A stretch of DNA of 64,000 bases, taken from contig NW_027077452.1 of NCBI RefSeq assembly GCF_963924675.1, positions 1,488,001 to 1,552,000 of the forward strand, given 5' to 3'. Below, one piece after another: positions 11,701 to 24,458 of the stretch (position 1 is the stretch's first letter; each line of letters starts with the position of its first letter). Origin of the DNA: Phocoena phocoena (taxonomy: Eukaryota; Chordata; Mammalia; Artiodactyla; Phocoenidae). The notes under the pieces are model-generated. The model made no database searches and was not told the origin of the DNA. It worked only from the letters and a program-made list of their open reading frames with translations. The position numbers were made by a program, and so were the translations under genes.

Positions 11701-11811
11701 GTACCATGCAGTATGACTTCAAAGGGTCTGCATTTGCTCACCGAAACTCACCAATGCTATCAGCCTGAAGTGTCCAGCCTTATGTCTCAACCAGCTCTGG
11801 GTGTAGATGTG
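8411..11811 (+). repeat. Single-unit tandem duplication
   Basis: 8411-10064 and 10158-11811 match with two differences seen (ctatg/ctttg and cacacg/cacgcg). The period is one unit. Sharp haplotype changes at 8410/10157 and 10065/11812 mark the limits. Confidence 0.85.
8736..10482 (+). repeat. Monomer 6, class A (A2)
   Basis: A2 with agtggaagtgacat and cttgattggcc just before the palindrome (9270-9341), both shared only with monomer 7. The middle part has gtgggcaatgag, attgtaagc, caaacagg and cacgttggaccatac. The 3' tail has aacacaccttt and tctctttt, as in monomer 5. A private change is ctatgtttc. Confidence 0.96.
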
Positions 11812-12229
11812 TTAAATCCAGGTTGCATCACATGCCCTGAGTGAATTATTTAAGAATTGCTCTCTATTTCACTGTCTTTGTGTTTTGTTTTTGAAATTTA
11901 TTTTGATAATGGGATTTATCGGATTTTCACTGCTGCGTTTATGCCGCTGTACACACGCTTAATTCTCTTACGGAGACATATAAATCCATGGGTTTTAAGA
12001 TTCTTCCTAGTCAGGTATATTCCTAGGCGTTGAATATGTGGTGTTGAGTCCATTTCGTTGAGCAAGGAGTAGGTCTAGTCTGTTACATATTTGGCTTATG
12101 GAATGTTATCTGTGCTAATTTCAGTCTCTGGTTTTATGCAGCACCCCAAGGCACCTTTCCCCATAAGCAAGCACTAGTTGGTTTTCTAAATTTGAGACCC
12201 TGTTCTGTTTTGTAATTCAGTTCATGTGT
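10483..12229 (+). repeat. Monomer 7, class A (A2), near-copy of monomer 6
   Basis: It matches monomer 6 through the first ~1.33 kb with two differences seen by eye (ctttg against ctatg; cacgcgttgg against cacacgttgg). At 11812 it switches to gtgttaaatccagg and an unrelated tail. Palindrome 11017-11088 is perfect. Confidence 0.96.
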
Positions 12230-13976
12230 AGTCAAGTTTACATTCCGTGTATTAGTGATATCTTATGATGTTTCTTTTTCTGTGTGACGTAGTTCACGTA
12301 GAATCACCGTACCTGCATCCACTCACTATGCCGCTACGGGCCTGATGACACAGATTTCATTGCTGAGTGATATTGCATTGCACGTACGTGCCACAACTTC
12401 TTTATCCATTTTTTGCTTTCTGGGATATTTACCTGGTACTGTAGACGAGCTTCTTGGGAACACAGCCGTCCCAAAGTTTGGGGTGGCTGTCTGTTTTTGA
12501 TTTTAATTTCCGTAAGCTCTAGGACCATAAGTGCAATTGCCATAGGCTGTGTTGCTTTGTTTCTTACGTGTTTCAGGAAACACCATACACTTCTCCAGGG
12601 TGGCTGCTGGCAATTTACGTCCTGCCAATCAGCATAACAAGGCTCCCTGTTCTCCATATCCTGTCCTACCTTTCTGGATTTTACAGTTTTTTCAGATGGC
12701 CCTTTTGCCCCGGGGGCAGTGAGATTTCATTGTAGTGCAGATTTCCTTTACAGGCTTGCTTGGTTGGCCAAAAAGGGCGTATGCGTTTTTTCCTGAATAT
12801 ATTCAGGAAAAAACGCATACGCCCTTTTTGGCCAAGTGCATCATTGTCGACGTTGTGCCTCTTTTCCTATGCTTTCAGGGCAATTCCAGTCTACCCCCTG
12901 CAATCGTTTTCCTGAAATTCTGTCCCGCTTTCAAGTCCCCTTCGCAGGCTTACTTCAATATACTTTTGGAAGATAGCTGTCATTTATAACTCTGCAGGTT
13001 TGTGAAATACAGTGCCCCTGAGCTCCTTTCTTCAACTCGCTTTCTTGTGAGCTGGGCACAAAACCGCAGGATTGCTTCAGGCACTAATCTGTTTCCAGCA
13101 GGGCACGCTGAGCCTTTGGTTAATTCCTCTTCCTGGTGGGAAATTAGCGTTACATTTGCCCGTGCAGACACCTACAGCTAGTCTCTCATTGGTTCTCCCT
13201 ATTCCTGTTCCTCTTGCACAGAAATTGCAAGCTGTGCCAAAAAGGAGGTTAAAGGCACTGACTCTCCAAGCGGGGAGAGTGTTAGTAAAGCATCTGGAAT
13301 GGTGAACCCGAGGACCAGGATACGAAAACTGAGATGCATTTTAAATCGTTTCCCAATCACACGGTGGACGATACTCTGGGTTTCCCATGCATGTTTTAGC
13401 TGGAGGAAGAATCCCTTGAACCTGGAGAGTTGGGACCCATGGAATGGGTACCATGCAGTATGACTTCAAAGGGTCTGCATTTGCTCACCGAAACTCACCA
13501 ATGCTATCAGCCTGAAGTGTCCAGCCTTATGTCTCAACCAGCTCTGGGTGTAGATGTGGTCATTCCCGGTTGCATCACATGCCCTGAGTGAATTATTTAA
13601 GAATTGCTCTCTATTTCACTGTCTTTGTGTTTTGTTTTCGAAATTTATTTGGATAATGGGATTTATCGGATTTTCACTGCTGCGTTTCGGCCGCTGTACA
13701 CACGCTTGATTCTCTTACGGAGACATATATATCCATGGGTTTTAAGATTCTTCCTAGTCAGGTATATTCCTAGGCGTTGAATATGTGGTGCTGGGTCCAT
13801 TTCGTTGAGCAAGGAGTAGGTCTAGTCTGTTACATATTTGGCTTATGGAATGTTATCTGTGCTAATTTCAGTCTCTGGTTTTATGCAGCACCCCAAGGCA
13901 CCTTTCCCCATAAGCAAGCACTAGTTGGTTTTCTAAATTTGAGACCCTGTTCTGTTTTGTAATTCAGTTCATGTGT
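12230..13976 (+). repeat. Monomer 8, class A (A1) / 3' alpha, near-copy of monomer 1
   Basis: It differs from monomer 1 by very few bases; I see tttacgtcc against tttacatcc and ctgtcccgc against ctgccccgc. It opens the second copy of the 7-unit block. Palindrome 12764-12835 is perfect. Confidence 0.97.
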
Positions 13977-15723
13977 AGTCAAGTTTACATTCCGTGTATT
14001 AGTGATATCTTATGATGTTTCTTTTTCTGTGTGACGTAGTTCACGTAGAATCACCGTACCTGCATCCACTCACTATGCCGCTACGGGCCTGATGACACAG
14101 ATTTCATTGCTGAGTGATATTGCATTGTACGTACGTGCCACAACTTCTTTATCCATTTTTTGCTTTCTGGGATATTTACCTGATACTGTAGACGAGCTTC
14201 TTGTGAACACAGCCGTCCCAAATATTGGGGTGGCTGTCTGTTTTTGATTTTAATTTCCGTAAGCTCTAGGACCATAAGTGCAATTGCCATAGGCTGTGTT
14301 GCTTTCTTTCTTACGTGTTTCAGGAAACACCATACACTTCTCCAGGGTGGCTGCTGGCAATTTACATCCTGCCAATCAGCATAACAAGGCTCCCTGTTCT
14401 CCATATCCTGTCCTACCTTTCTGGATTTTACACTTTTTTCAGATGGCCCTTTTGCCCGGGGGGCAGTGAGATTTCATTGCAGTGCAGATTTCCTTTACAG
14501 GCTTGCTTGGTTGGCCAAAAAGGGCGTATGCGTTTTTTCCTGAATTTATTCAGGAAAAAACGCATACGCCCTTTTTGGCCAAGTGCATCATTGTCGACGT
14601 TCTGCCTCTTTTCCTATGATTTCAGGGCAATTCCAGTCTACACCCTGCAATCGTTTTCCTGAAATTCTGCCCCGCTTTCAAGTCCCCTTCGCAGGCTTAC
14701 TTCAATATACTTTTGGAAGGTAGCTGTCATTTATAACTCTGCAGGTTTGTGAAATACAGTGCCCCTGAGCTCCTTTCTTCAACTCGTTTTCTTGTGAGCT
14801 GGGCTCAAAACCGCAGGATTGCTTCAGGCACTAATCTGTTTCCAGCAGGGCACGCTGAGCCTTTGGTTAATTCCTCTTCCTGGTGGGAAATGAGCGTTAC
14901 ATTTGCCCGTGCAGACACCTACAGCTAGTCTTTCATTGGTTCTCCCTATTTCTGTTCATCTTGCACAGAAATTGCAAGCTGTGCCAAAGAGGCGGTTAAA
15001 GGCACTGACTCTCCAAGCGGGGAGAGTGTTAGTAAAGCATCTGGAATGGTGAACCCGAGGACCAGGATACGAAAACTGAGATGCATTTTAAATCGTTTCC
15101 CAATCACACGGTGGACGATACTCTGGGTTTCCCATGCATGTTTTAGCTGGAGGAAGAATCCCTTGAACCTGGAGAGTTGGGACCCATGGAATGGGTACCA
15201 TGCAGTATGACTTCAAAGGGTCTGCATTTGCTCACCGAAACTCACCAATGCTATCACCCTGAAGTGTCCAGCCTTATGTCTCAACCAGCTCTGGGTGTAG
15301 ATGTGGTCAATCACGGTTGCATCACATGCCCTGAGTGAATTATTTAAGAATTGCTCCCTATTTCACTGTCTTTGTGTTTTGGTTTCGAAATTTATTTGGA
15401 TAATGGGATTTATCGGATTTTCACTGCTGCGTTTATGCCGCTGTACACACGCTTAATTCTCTTACGGAGACATATAAATCCATGGGTTTTAAGATTCTTC
15501 CTAGTCAGGTATATTCCTAGGCGTTGAATATGTGGTGTTGAGTCCATTTCGTTGAGCAAGGAGTAGGTCTTGTCTATTACATATTTGGCTTATGGAAAGT
15601 TATCTGTGCTAATTTCAGTCTCTGGTTTTATGCAGCACCCCAAGGCACCTTTCCCCATAAGCAAGCACTAGTTGGTTTTCTAAATTTGAGACCCTGTTCT
15701 GTTTTGTAATTCAGTTCATGTGT
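13977..15723 (+). repeat. Monomer 9, class B / 3' beta, partner of monomer 2
   Basis: It shares the rare tatgattt variant with monomer 2. About ten differences separate the two, for example ctttctttc, cattgcagtg, aactcgttttc and tatcaccctg. The palindrome 14511-14582 has the T apex. Confidence 0.97.
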
Positions 15724-17470
15724 AGTCAAGTTTACATTCCGTGTATTAGTGATATCTTATGATGTTTCTTTTTCTGTGTGACGTAGTTCACGTAGAATCA
15801 CCGTACCTGCATCCACTCACTATGCCGCTACGGGCCTGATGACACAGATTTCATTGCTGAGTGATATTGCATTGTACGTACGTGCCACAACTTCTTTATC
15901 CATTTTTTGCTTTCTGGGATATTTACCTGATACTGTAGACGAGCTTCTTGTGAACACAGCCGTCCCAAATATTGGGTTGGCTGTCTGTTTTTGATTTAAA
16001 CTTCCATAAGCTATAGGACCATAAGTGGAAGTGCCATAGGCTGTGTTGCTTTATTTCTTACATGTTTCAGGAAACACCATACACTTCTCCAGGGTGGCTG
16101 CTGGCAATTTACATCCTGCCAATCAGCATAACAAGGCTCCCTGTTCTCCATATCCTGTCCTACCTTTCTGGATTTTACACTTTTTTCAGATGGCCCTTTT
16201 GCCCGGGGGGCAGTGAGACTTCATTGTAGTGCAGATTTCCTTTACAGGCTTGCTTGGTTGGCCAAAAAGGGCGTATGCGATTTTTCCTGAATATATTCAG
16301 GAAAAAACGCATACGCCCTTTTTGGCCAAGTGCATCATTGTCGACGTTCTGCCTCTTTTCCTATGCTTTCAGGGCAATTCCAGTCTACCCCCTGCAATCG
16401 TTTTCCTGAAATTCTGCCCCGCTTTCAAGTCCCCTTCGCAGGCTTACTTCAATATATTTTTGGAGGATAGCTGGCATTTATAACTCTGCAGGTTTGTGAA
16501 TTACATTGCCCCTGAGCTCCTTTCTTCAACTCGCTTTCTTGTGAGCTGGGCACAAAACCGCAGGATTGCTTCAGGCACTAATCTGTTTCCGGCAGGGCAC
16601 GCTGAGCCTTTGGTTAATTCCTCTTCCTGGTGGGAAATGAGCATTACATTTGCCCCTGCAGACACCTACAGCTAGTCTCTCATTGGTTCTCCCTATTCCT
16701 GTTCATCTGGCACAGAAATTGCAAGCTGTGCCAAAGAGGAGGTTAAAGGCACTGACTCTCCAAGCGGGGAGAGTGTTAGTAAAGCATCTGGAATGGTGAA
16801 CCCGAGGAACAGGATACGAAAACTGAGATGCATTTTAAATCGTTTCCCAATCACACGGTGGACGATACTCTGGGTTTCCCATGCATGTTTTAGCTGGAGG
16901 AAGAATCCCTTGAACCTGGAGAGTTGGGAGCCTTGGAATAGGTACCATGCAGTATGACTTCAAAGGGTCTGCATTTGCTCACCGAAACTCACCAATGCTA
17001 TCAGCCTGAAGTGTCCAGCCTTATGTCTCAACCAGCTCTGGGTGTAGATGTGTTGAATCTAGGTTGCATCACATGCCCTGAGTGAATTATTTAAGAATTG
17101 CTCTCTATTTCACTGTCTTTGTGTTTTGTTTTTGAAATTTATTTTGATAATGGGATTTATCGGATTATCACTGCTGCGTTTATGCCGCTGTACACACGCT
17201 TAATTCTCTTACGGAGACATATAAATCCATGGGTTTTAAGATTCTTCCTAGTCAGGTATATTCCTAGGCGTTGAATATGTGGTGTTGAGTCCATTTCGTA
17301 GAGCAAAGAGTAGGTCTAGTCTGTTACATAGTTGGCTTATGGAATGTTATCTGTGCTAATTTCAGTCTTTGGTTTTATGCAGCACCCCAAGGCACCTTTC
17401 CCCATAAGCAAGCACTAGTTGGTTTTCTAAATTTGAGACCCTGTTCTGTTTTGTAATTCAGTTCATGTGT
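15724..17470 (+). repeat. Monomer 10, class C / 3' gamma, partner of monomer 3
   Basis: Class C signature with private attgggttgg and ttacatgtttc. Palindrome 16258-16329 has one arm change (t to a at 16280). The tail has gtgttgaatctagg where monomer 3 has gtgttaaatctagg. Confidence 0.97.
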
Positions 17471-19217
17471 AGTCAAGTTTACATTCCGTGTATTAGTGAT
17501 ATCTTATGATGTTTCTTTTTCTGTGTGACGTAGTTCACATAGAATCACCGTACCTGCATCCACTCACTATTCCGCTACGGGCCTGATGACACAGATTTCA
17601 TTGCTGAGTGATATTGCATTGCACGTACGTGCCACAACTTCTTTATCCATTTTTTGCTTTCTGGGATATTTACCTGGTACTGTAGACGAGCTTCTTGGGA
17701 ACACAGCCGTCCCAAAGTTTGGGGTGGCTGTCTGTTTTTGATTTTAATTTCCGTAAGCTCTAGGACCATAAGTGGAAGTGCCATAGGCTGTGTTGCTTTG
17801 TTTCTTACGTGTTTCAGGAAACACCATACACTTCTCCAGGGTGGCTGCTGGCAATTTACATCCTGCCAATCAGCATAACAAGGCTCCCTGTTCTCCATAT
17901 CCTGTCCTACCTTTCTGGATTTTACAGTTTTTTCAGATGGCCCTTTTGCCCCGGGGGAAGTGAGATTTCATTGTAGTGGAGATTTCCTTTACAGGCTTGC
18001 TTGGTTGGCCAAAAAGGGCGTATGCGTTTTTTCCTGAATGTATTCAGGAAAAAACGCATACGCCCTTTTTGGCCAAGTGCATCATTGTCGACGTTGTGCC
18101 TCTTTTCCTATGCTTGCAGGGCAATTCCAGTCTACCCCCTGCAATCGTTTTCCTGAAATTCTGCCCCGCTTTCAAGTCCCCTTCGCAGGCTTACTTCAAT
18201 ATACTTTTGGAAGATAGCTGTCATTTATAACTGTGCAGGTTTGTGAAATACAGTGCCCCTGAGCTCCTTTCTTCAACTCGCTTTCTTGTGAGCTGGGCAC
18301 AAAACCGCAGGATTGCTTCAGGCACTAATCTGTTTCCAGCAGGGCACGCTGAGCCTTTGGTTAATTCCTCTTCCTGGTGGGAAATGAGCGTTACATTTGC
18401 CCGTGCAGACACCTACAGCTAGTCTCTCATTGGTTCTCCCTATTCCTGTTCATCTTGCACAGAAATTGCAAGCTGTGCCAAAAAGGAGGTTAAAGGCACT
18501 GACTCTCCAAGCGGGGAGAGTGTTAGTAAAGCATCTGGAATGGTGAACCCGAGGACCAGGATACGAAAACTGAGATGCATTTTAAATCGTTTCCCAATCA
18601 CACGGTGGACGATACTCTGGGTTTCCCATGCATGTTTTAGCTGGAGGAAGAATCCCTTGAACCTGGAGAGTTGGGACCCATGGAATGGGTACCATGCAGT
18701 ATGACTTCAAAGGGTCTGCATTTGCTCACCGAAACTCACCAATGCTATCAGCCTGAAGTGTCCAGCCTTATGTCTCAACCAGCTCTGGGTGTAGATGTGG
18801 TCATTCCCGGTTGCATCACATGCCCTGAGTGAATTATTTAAGAATTGCTCCCTATTTCACTGTCTTTGTGTTTTGTTTTCGAAATTTATTTTGATAATGG
18901 GATTTATCGGATTTTCACTGCTGCGTTTATGCCGCTGTACACACGCTTGATTCTCTTACGGAGACATATATATCCATGGGTTTTAAGATTCTTCCTAGTC
19001 AGGTATATTCCTAGGCGTTGAATATGTGGTGTTGGGTCCATTTCGTTGAGCAAGGAGTAGGTCTTGTCTATTACATATTTGGCTTATGGAAAGTTATCTG
19101 TGCTAATTTCAGTCTCTGGTTTTATGCAGCACCCCAACGCACCTTTCCCCATAAGCAAGCACTAGTTGGTTTTCTAAATTTGAGACCCTGTTCTGTTTTG
19201 TAATTCAGTTCATGTGT
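17471..19217 (+). repeat. Monomer 11, class A mosaic
   Basis: Mostly A1 (aaagtttgg, acagtttttt) but with agtggaagtgcc. Private changes: cacatag, cactattccg, gggggaagtgag and gtggagattt. The palindrome 18005-18076 has a G apex allele at 18040, unique in the window. From 18688 the tail is shared with monomers 12 and 13. Confidence 0.96.
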
Positions 19218-20964
19218 AGTCAAGTTTACATTCCGTGTATTAGTGATATCTTATGATGTTTCTTTTTCTGTGTGACGTAGTTCACGTAGAATCACCGTAC
19301 CTGCATCCACTCACTATGCCGCTAGGGGCCTGATGACACAGATTTCATTGCTGAGTGATATTGCATTGTACGTACGTGCCACAACTTCTTTATCCATTTT
19401 TTGCTTTCTGGGATATTTACCTGATACTGTAGACGAGCTTCTTGTGAACACAGCCGTCCCAAATATTGGCGTGGCTGTCTGTTTTTGATTTAAACTTCCA
19501 TAAGCTATAGGACCATAAGTGGAAGTGCCATAGGCTGTGTTGCTTTATTTCTTACGTGTTTCAGGAAACACCATACACTTCTCCAGGGTGGCTGCTGGCA
19601 ATTTACATCCTGCCAATCAGCATAACAAGGCTCCCTGTTCTCCATATCCTGTCCTACCTTTCTGGATTTTACACTTTTTTCAGATGGCCCTTTTGCCCGG
19701 GGGGCAGTGAGATTTCATTGTAGTGCAGATTTCCTTTACAGGCTTGCTTGGTTGGCCAAAAAGGGCGTATGCGTTTTTTCCTGAATATATTCAGGAAAAA
19801 ACGCGTACGCCCTTTTTGGCCAAGTGCATCATTGTCGACGTTCTGCCTCTTTTCCTATGCTTTCAGGGCAATTCCAGTCTACCCCCTGCAATCGTTTTCC
19901 TGAAATTCTGCCCCGCTTTCAAGTCCCCTTCGCAGGCTTACTTCAATATATTTTTGGTGGATAGCTGTCATTTATAACTCTGCAGGTTTGTGAATTACAT
20001 TGCCCCTGAGCTCCTTTCTTCAACTCGCTTTCTTGTGAGCTGGGCACAAAACCGCAGGATTGCTTCAGGCCCTAATCTGTTTCCGGCATGGCACGCTGAG
20101 CCTTTGGTTAATTCCTCTTCCTGGTGGGAAATGAGCATTACATTTGCCCCTGCAGACACCTACAGCTAGTCTCTCATTGGTTCTCCCTATTCCTGTTCAT
20201 CTGGCACAGAAATTGCAAGCTGTGCCAAAGAGGAGGTTAAAGGCACTGACTCTCCAAGCGGGGAGAGTGTTAGTAAAGCATCTGGAATGGTGAACCCGAG
20301 GAACAGGATACGAAAACTGAGATGCATTTTAAATCGTTTCCCAATCACACGGTGGACGATACTCTGGGTTTCCCATGCATGTTTTAGCTGGAGGAAGAAT
20401 CCCTTGAACCTGGAGAGTTGGGAGCCTTGGAATAGGTACCATGCAGTATGACTTCAAAGGGTCTGCATTTGCTCACCGAAACTCACCAATGCTATCAGCC
20501 TGAAGTGTCCAGCCTTATGTCTCAACCAGCTCTGGGTGTAGATGTGGTCATTCCCGGTTGCATCACATGCCCTGAGTGAATTATTTAAGAATTGCTCCCT
20601 ATTTCACTGTCTTTGTGTTTTGTTTTCGAAATTTATTTTGATAATGGGATTTATCGGATTTTCACTGCTGCGTTTATGCCGCTGTACACACGCTTGATTC
20701 TCTTACGGAGACATATATATCCATGGGTTTTAAGATTCTTCCTAGTCAGGTATATTCCTAGGCGTTGAATATGTGGTGTTGGGTCCATTTCGTTGAGCAA
20801 GGAGTAGGTCTTGTCTATTACATATTTGGCTTATGGAAAGTTATCTGTGCTAATTTCAGTCTCTGGTTTTATGCAGCACCCCAACGCACCTTTCCCCATA
20901 AGCAAGCACTAGTTGGTTTTCTAAATTTGAGACCCTGTTCTGTTTTGTAATTCAGTTCATGTGT
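19218..20964 (+). repeat. Monomer 12, class C
   Basis: Shares gctaggggcc, ggtggatag, ggcatggcacgc and the palindrome arm change at 19805 (cgcgtacg) with monomer 13. Private change: attggcgtgg. Palindrome spans 19752-19823. Confidence 0.96.
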
Positions 20965-22711
20965 AGTCAAGTTTACATTCCGTGTATTAGTGATATCTTA
21001 TGATGTTTCTTTTTCTGTGTGACGTAGTTCACGTAGAATCACCATACCTGCATCCACTCACTATGCCGCTAGGGGCCTGATGACACAGATTTCATTGCTG
21101 AGTGATATTGCATTGTACGTACGTGCCACAACTTCTTTATCCATTTTTTGCTTTCTGGGATATTTACCTGATACTGTAGACGAGCTTCTTGTGAACACAG
21201 CCGTCCCAAATATTGGGGTGGCTGTCTGTTTTTGATTTAAACTTCCATAAGCTATAGGACCATAAGTGGAAGTGCCATAGGCTGTGTTGCTTTATTTCTT
21301 ACGTGTTTCAGGAAACACCATACACTTCTCCAGGGTGGCTGCTGGCAATTTACATCCTGCCAATCAGCATAACAAGGCTCCCTGTTCTCCATATCCTGTC
21401 CTACCTTTCTGGATTTTACACTTTTTTCAGATGGCCCTTTTGCCCGGGGGGCAGTGAGATTTCATTGTAGTGCAGATTTCCTTTACAGGCTTGCTTGGTT
21501 GGCCAAAAAGGGCGTATGCGTTTTTTCCTGAATATATTCAGGAAAAAACGCGTACGCCCTTTTTGGCCAAGTGCATCATTGTCGACGTTCTGCCTCTTTT
21601 CCTATGCTTTCAGGGCAATTCCAGTCTACCCCCTGCAATCGTTTTCCTGAAATTCTGCCCCGCTTTCAAGTCCCCTTCGCAGGCTTACTTCAATATATTT
21701 TTGGTGGATAGCTGTCATTTATAACTCTGCAGGTTTGTGAATTACATTGCCCCTGAGCTCCTTTCTTCAACTCGCTTTCTTGTGAGCTGGGCACAAAACC
21801 GCAGGATTGCTTCAGGCCCTAATCTGTTTCCGGCATGGCACGCTGAGCCTTTGGTTAATTCCTCTTCCTGGTGGGAAATGAGCATTACATTTGCCCCTGC
21901 AGACACCTACAGCTAGTCTCTCATTGGTTCTCCCTATTCCTGTTCATCTGGCACAGAAATTGCAAGCTGTGCCAAAGAGGAGGTTAAAGGCACTGACTCT
22001 CCAAGCGGGGAGAGTGTTAGTAAAGCATCTGGAATGGTGAACCCGAGGAACAGGATACGAAAACTGAGATGCATTTTAAATCGTTTCCCAATCACACGGT
22101 GGACGATACTCTGGGTTTCCCATGCATGTTTTAGCTGGAGGAAGAATCCCTTGAACCTGGAGAGTTGGGAGCCTTGGAATAGGTACCATGCAGTATGACT
22201 TCAAAGGGTCTGCATTTGCTCACCGAAACTCACCAATGCTATCAGCCTGAAGTGTCCAGCCTTATGTCTCAACCAGCTCTGGGTGTAGATGTGGTCATTC
22301 CCGGTTGCATCACATGCCCTGAGTGAATTATTTAAGAATTGCTCCCTATTTCACTGTCTTTGTGTTTTGTTTTCGAAATTTATTTTGATAATGGGATTTA
22401 TCGGATTTTCACTGCTGCGTTTATGCCGCTGTACACACGCTTGATTCTCTTACGGAGACATATATATCCATGGGTTTTAAGATTCTTCCTAGTCAGGTAT
22501 ATTCCTAGGCGTTGAATATGTGGTGTTGGGTCCATTTCGTTGAGCAAGGAGTAGGTCTTGTCTATTACATATTTGGCTTATGGAAAGTTATCTGTGCTAA
22601 TTTCAGTCTCTGGTTTTATGCAGCACCCCAACGCACCTTTCCCCATAAGCAAGCACTAGTTGGTTTTCTAAATTTGAGACCCTGTTCTGTTTTGTAATTC
22701 AGTTCATGTGT
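20965..22711 (+). repeat. Monomer 13, class C, near-copy of monomer 12
   Basis: Identical to monomer 12 by eye except accatacctg (a CpG loss) and attggggtgg. The palindrome 21499-21570 has the same arm change at 21552. Confidence 0.96.
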
Positions 22712-24458
22712 AGTCAAGTTTACATTCCGTGTATTAGTGATATCTTATGATGTTTCTTTTTCTGTGTGACGTAGTTCACGTAGAATCACCGTAACTGCAT
22801 CCACTCACTATGCCGCTACGGGCCTGATGACACAGATTTCATTGCTGAGGGATATTGCATTGTATGTACGTGCCACAATTTCTTTATCCATTTTTTGCTT
22901 TCTGGGATATTTACCTGATACTGTAGACGAGCTTCTTGTGAACACAGCTGTCCCAAATATTGGGGTGGCTGTCTGTTTTTGATTTAAACTTCCATAAGCT
23001 ATAGGACCATAAGTGGAAGTGCCATAGGCTGTGTTGCTTTATTTCTTACGTGTTTCAGGAAACACCATACACTTCTCCAGGGTGGCTGCTGGCAATTTAC
23101 ATCCTGCCAATCAGCATAACAAGGCTCCCTGTTCTCCATATCCTGTTCTACCTTTCTGGATTTTACACTTTTTTCAGATGGCCCTTTTGCCCGGGGGGCA
23201 GTGAGACTTCATTGTAGTGCAGATTTCCTTTACAGGCTTGCTTGGTTGGCCAAAAAGTGCGTATGCGTTTTTTCCTGAATATATTCAGGAAAAAACGCAT
23301 ACGCCCTTTTTGGCCAAGTGCATCATTGTCGATGTTCTGCCTCTTTTCCTATGCTTTCAGGGCAATTCCAGTCTACCCCCTGCAATCGTTTTCCTGAAAT
23401 TCTGCCCCGCTTTTAAGTCCCCTTCGCAGGCTTACTTCAATATATTTTTGGAGGATAGCTGTCATTTATAACTCTGCAGGTTTGTGAATTACATTGCCCC
23501 TGAGCTCCTTTCTTCAACTCGCTTTCTTGTGAGCTGGGCACAAAACCGCAGGATTGCTTCAGGCCCTAATCTGTTTCCGGCAGGGCATGCTGAGCCTTTG
23601 GTTAATTCCTCTTCCTGGTGGGAAATGAGCGTTACATTTGCCCGTGCAGACACCTATAGCTAGTCTCTCATTGGTTCTCCCTATTCCTGTTCATCTTGCA
23701 CAGAAATTGCAAGCTGTGCCAAACAGGAGGTTAAAGGCACTGACTCTCCAAGCGGGGAGAGTGTTAGTAAAGCATCTGGAATGGTGAAACCGAGGACCAG
23801 GGTACGAAAACTGAGATGCATTTTAAATCGTTTCCCAATCACACGGTGGACGATACTCTGGGTTTCCCATGCATGTTTTAGCTGGAGGAAGAATCCCTTG
23901 AACCTGGAGAGTTGGGAGCCATGGAATAGGTACCATGCAGTATGACTTCAAAGGGTCTGCATTTGCTCACCGAAACTCACCAATGCTATCAGCCTGAAGT
24001 GTCCAGCCTTATGTCTCAACCAGCTCTGGGTGTAGATGTGGTCAATCACGGTTGCATCACATGCCCTGAGTGAATTATTTAAGAATTGCTCTCTATTTCA
24101 CTGTCTTTGTGTTTTGTTTTTGAAATTTATTTTGATAATGGGATTTATCGGATTTTCACTGCTGCGTTTATGCCGCTGTACACACGCTTAATTCTCTTAC
24201 GGAGACATATAAATCCATGGGTTTTAAGATTCTTCCTAGTCAGGTATATTCCTAGGCGTTGAATATGTGGTGTTGGGTCCATTTCGTTGAGCAAGGAGTA
24301 GGTCTAGTCTGTTACATATTTGGCTTATGGAATGTTATCTGTGCTAATTTCAGTCTCTGGTTTTATGCAGCACCCCAAGGCACCTTTCCCCATAAGCAAG
24401 CACTAGTTTGTTTTCTAAATTTGAGACCCTGTTCTGTTTTGTAATTCAGTACATGTGT
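22712..24458 (+). repeat. Monomer 14, class C, diverged
   Basis: Many private changes: gtaactgc, ctgagggat, gtatgtacg, caatttc, agctgtccc and ctgttctacc. Palindrome 23246-23317 has g to t at 23258. The tail (agtttgttttc, cagtacatg) is shared with monomer 15. Confidence 0.96.

Larger units (their letters stand above)
12230..17704 (+). repeat. Older seven-monomer repeat, second copy
   Basis: Exactly seven units (12,229 bp) after the first copy, with the same class order A1-B-C-A. The match fades in monomer 11, where cacagccg/aaagtttgg replaces cacggccg/aaactttgg of monomer 4. Confidence 0.85.
18688..22790 (+). repeat. One-unit amplification giving three like tails and two like bodies
   Basis: The tails of monomers 11, 12 and 13 and the bodies of 12 and 13 are near-identical, with private marks gctaggggcc, ggtggatag and ggcatggc. 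Only two differences were seen between the bodies. The left limit is 18687/20434; the right limit is near 21,043/22,790. Confidence 0.82.
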
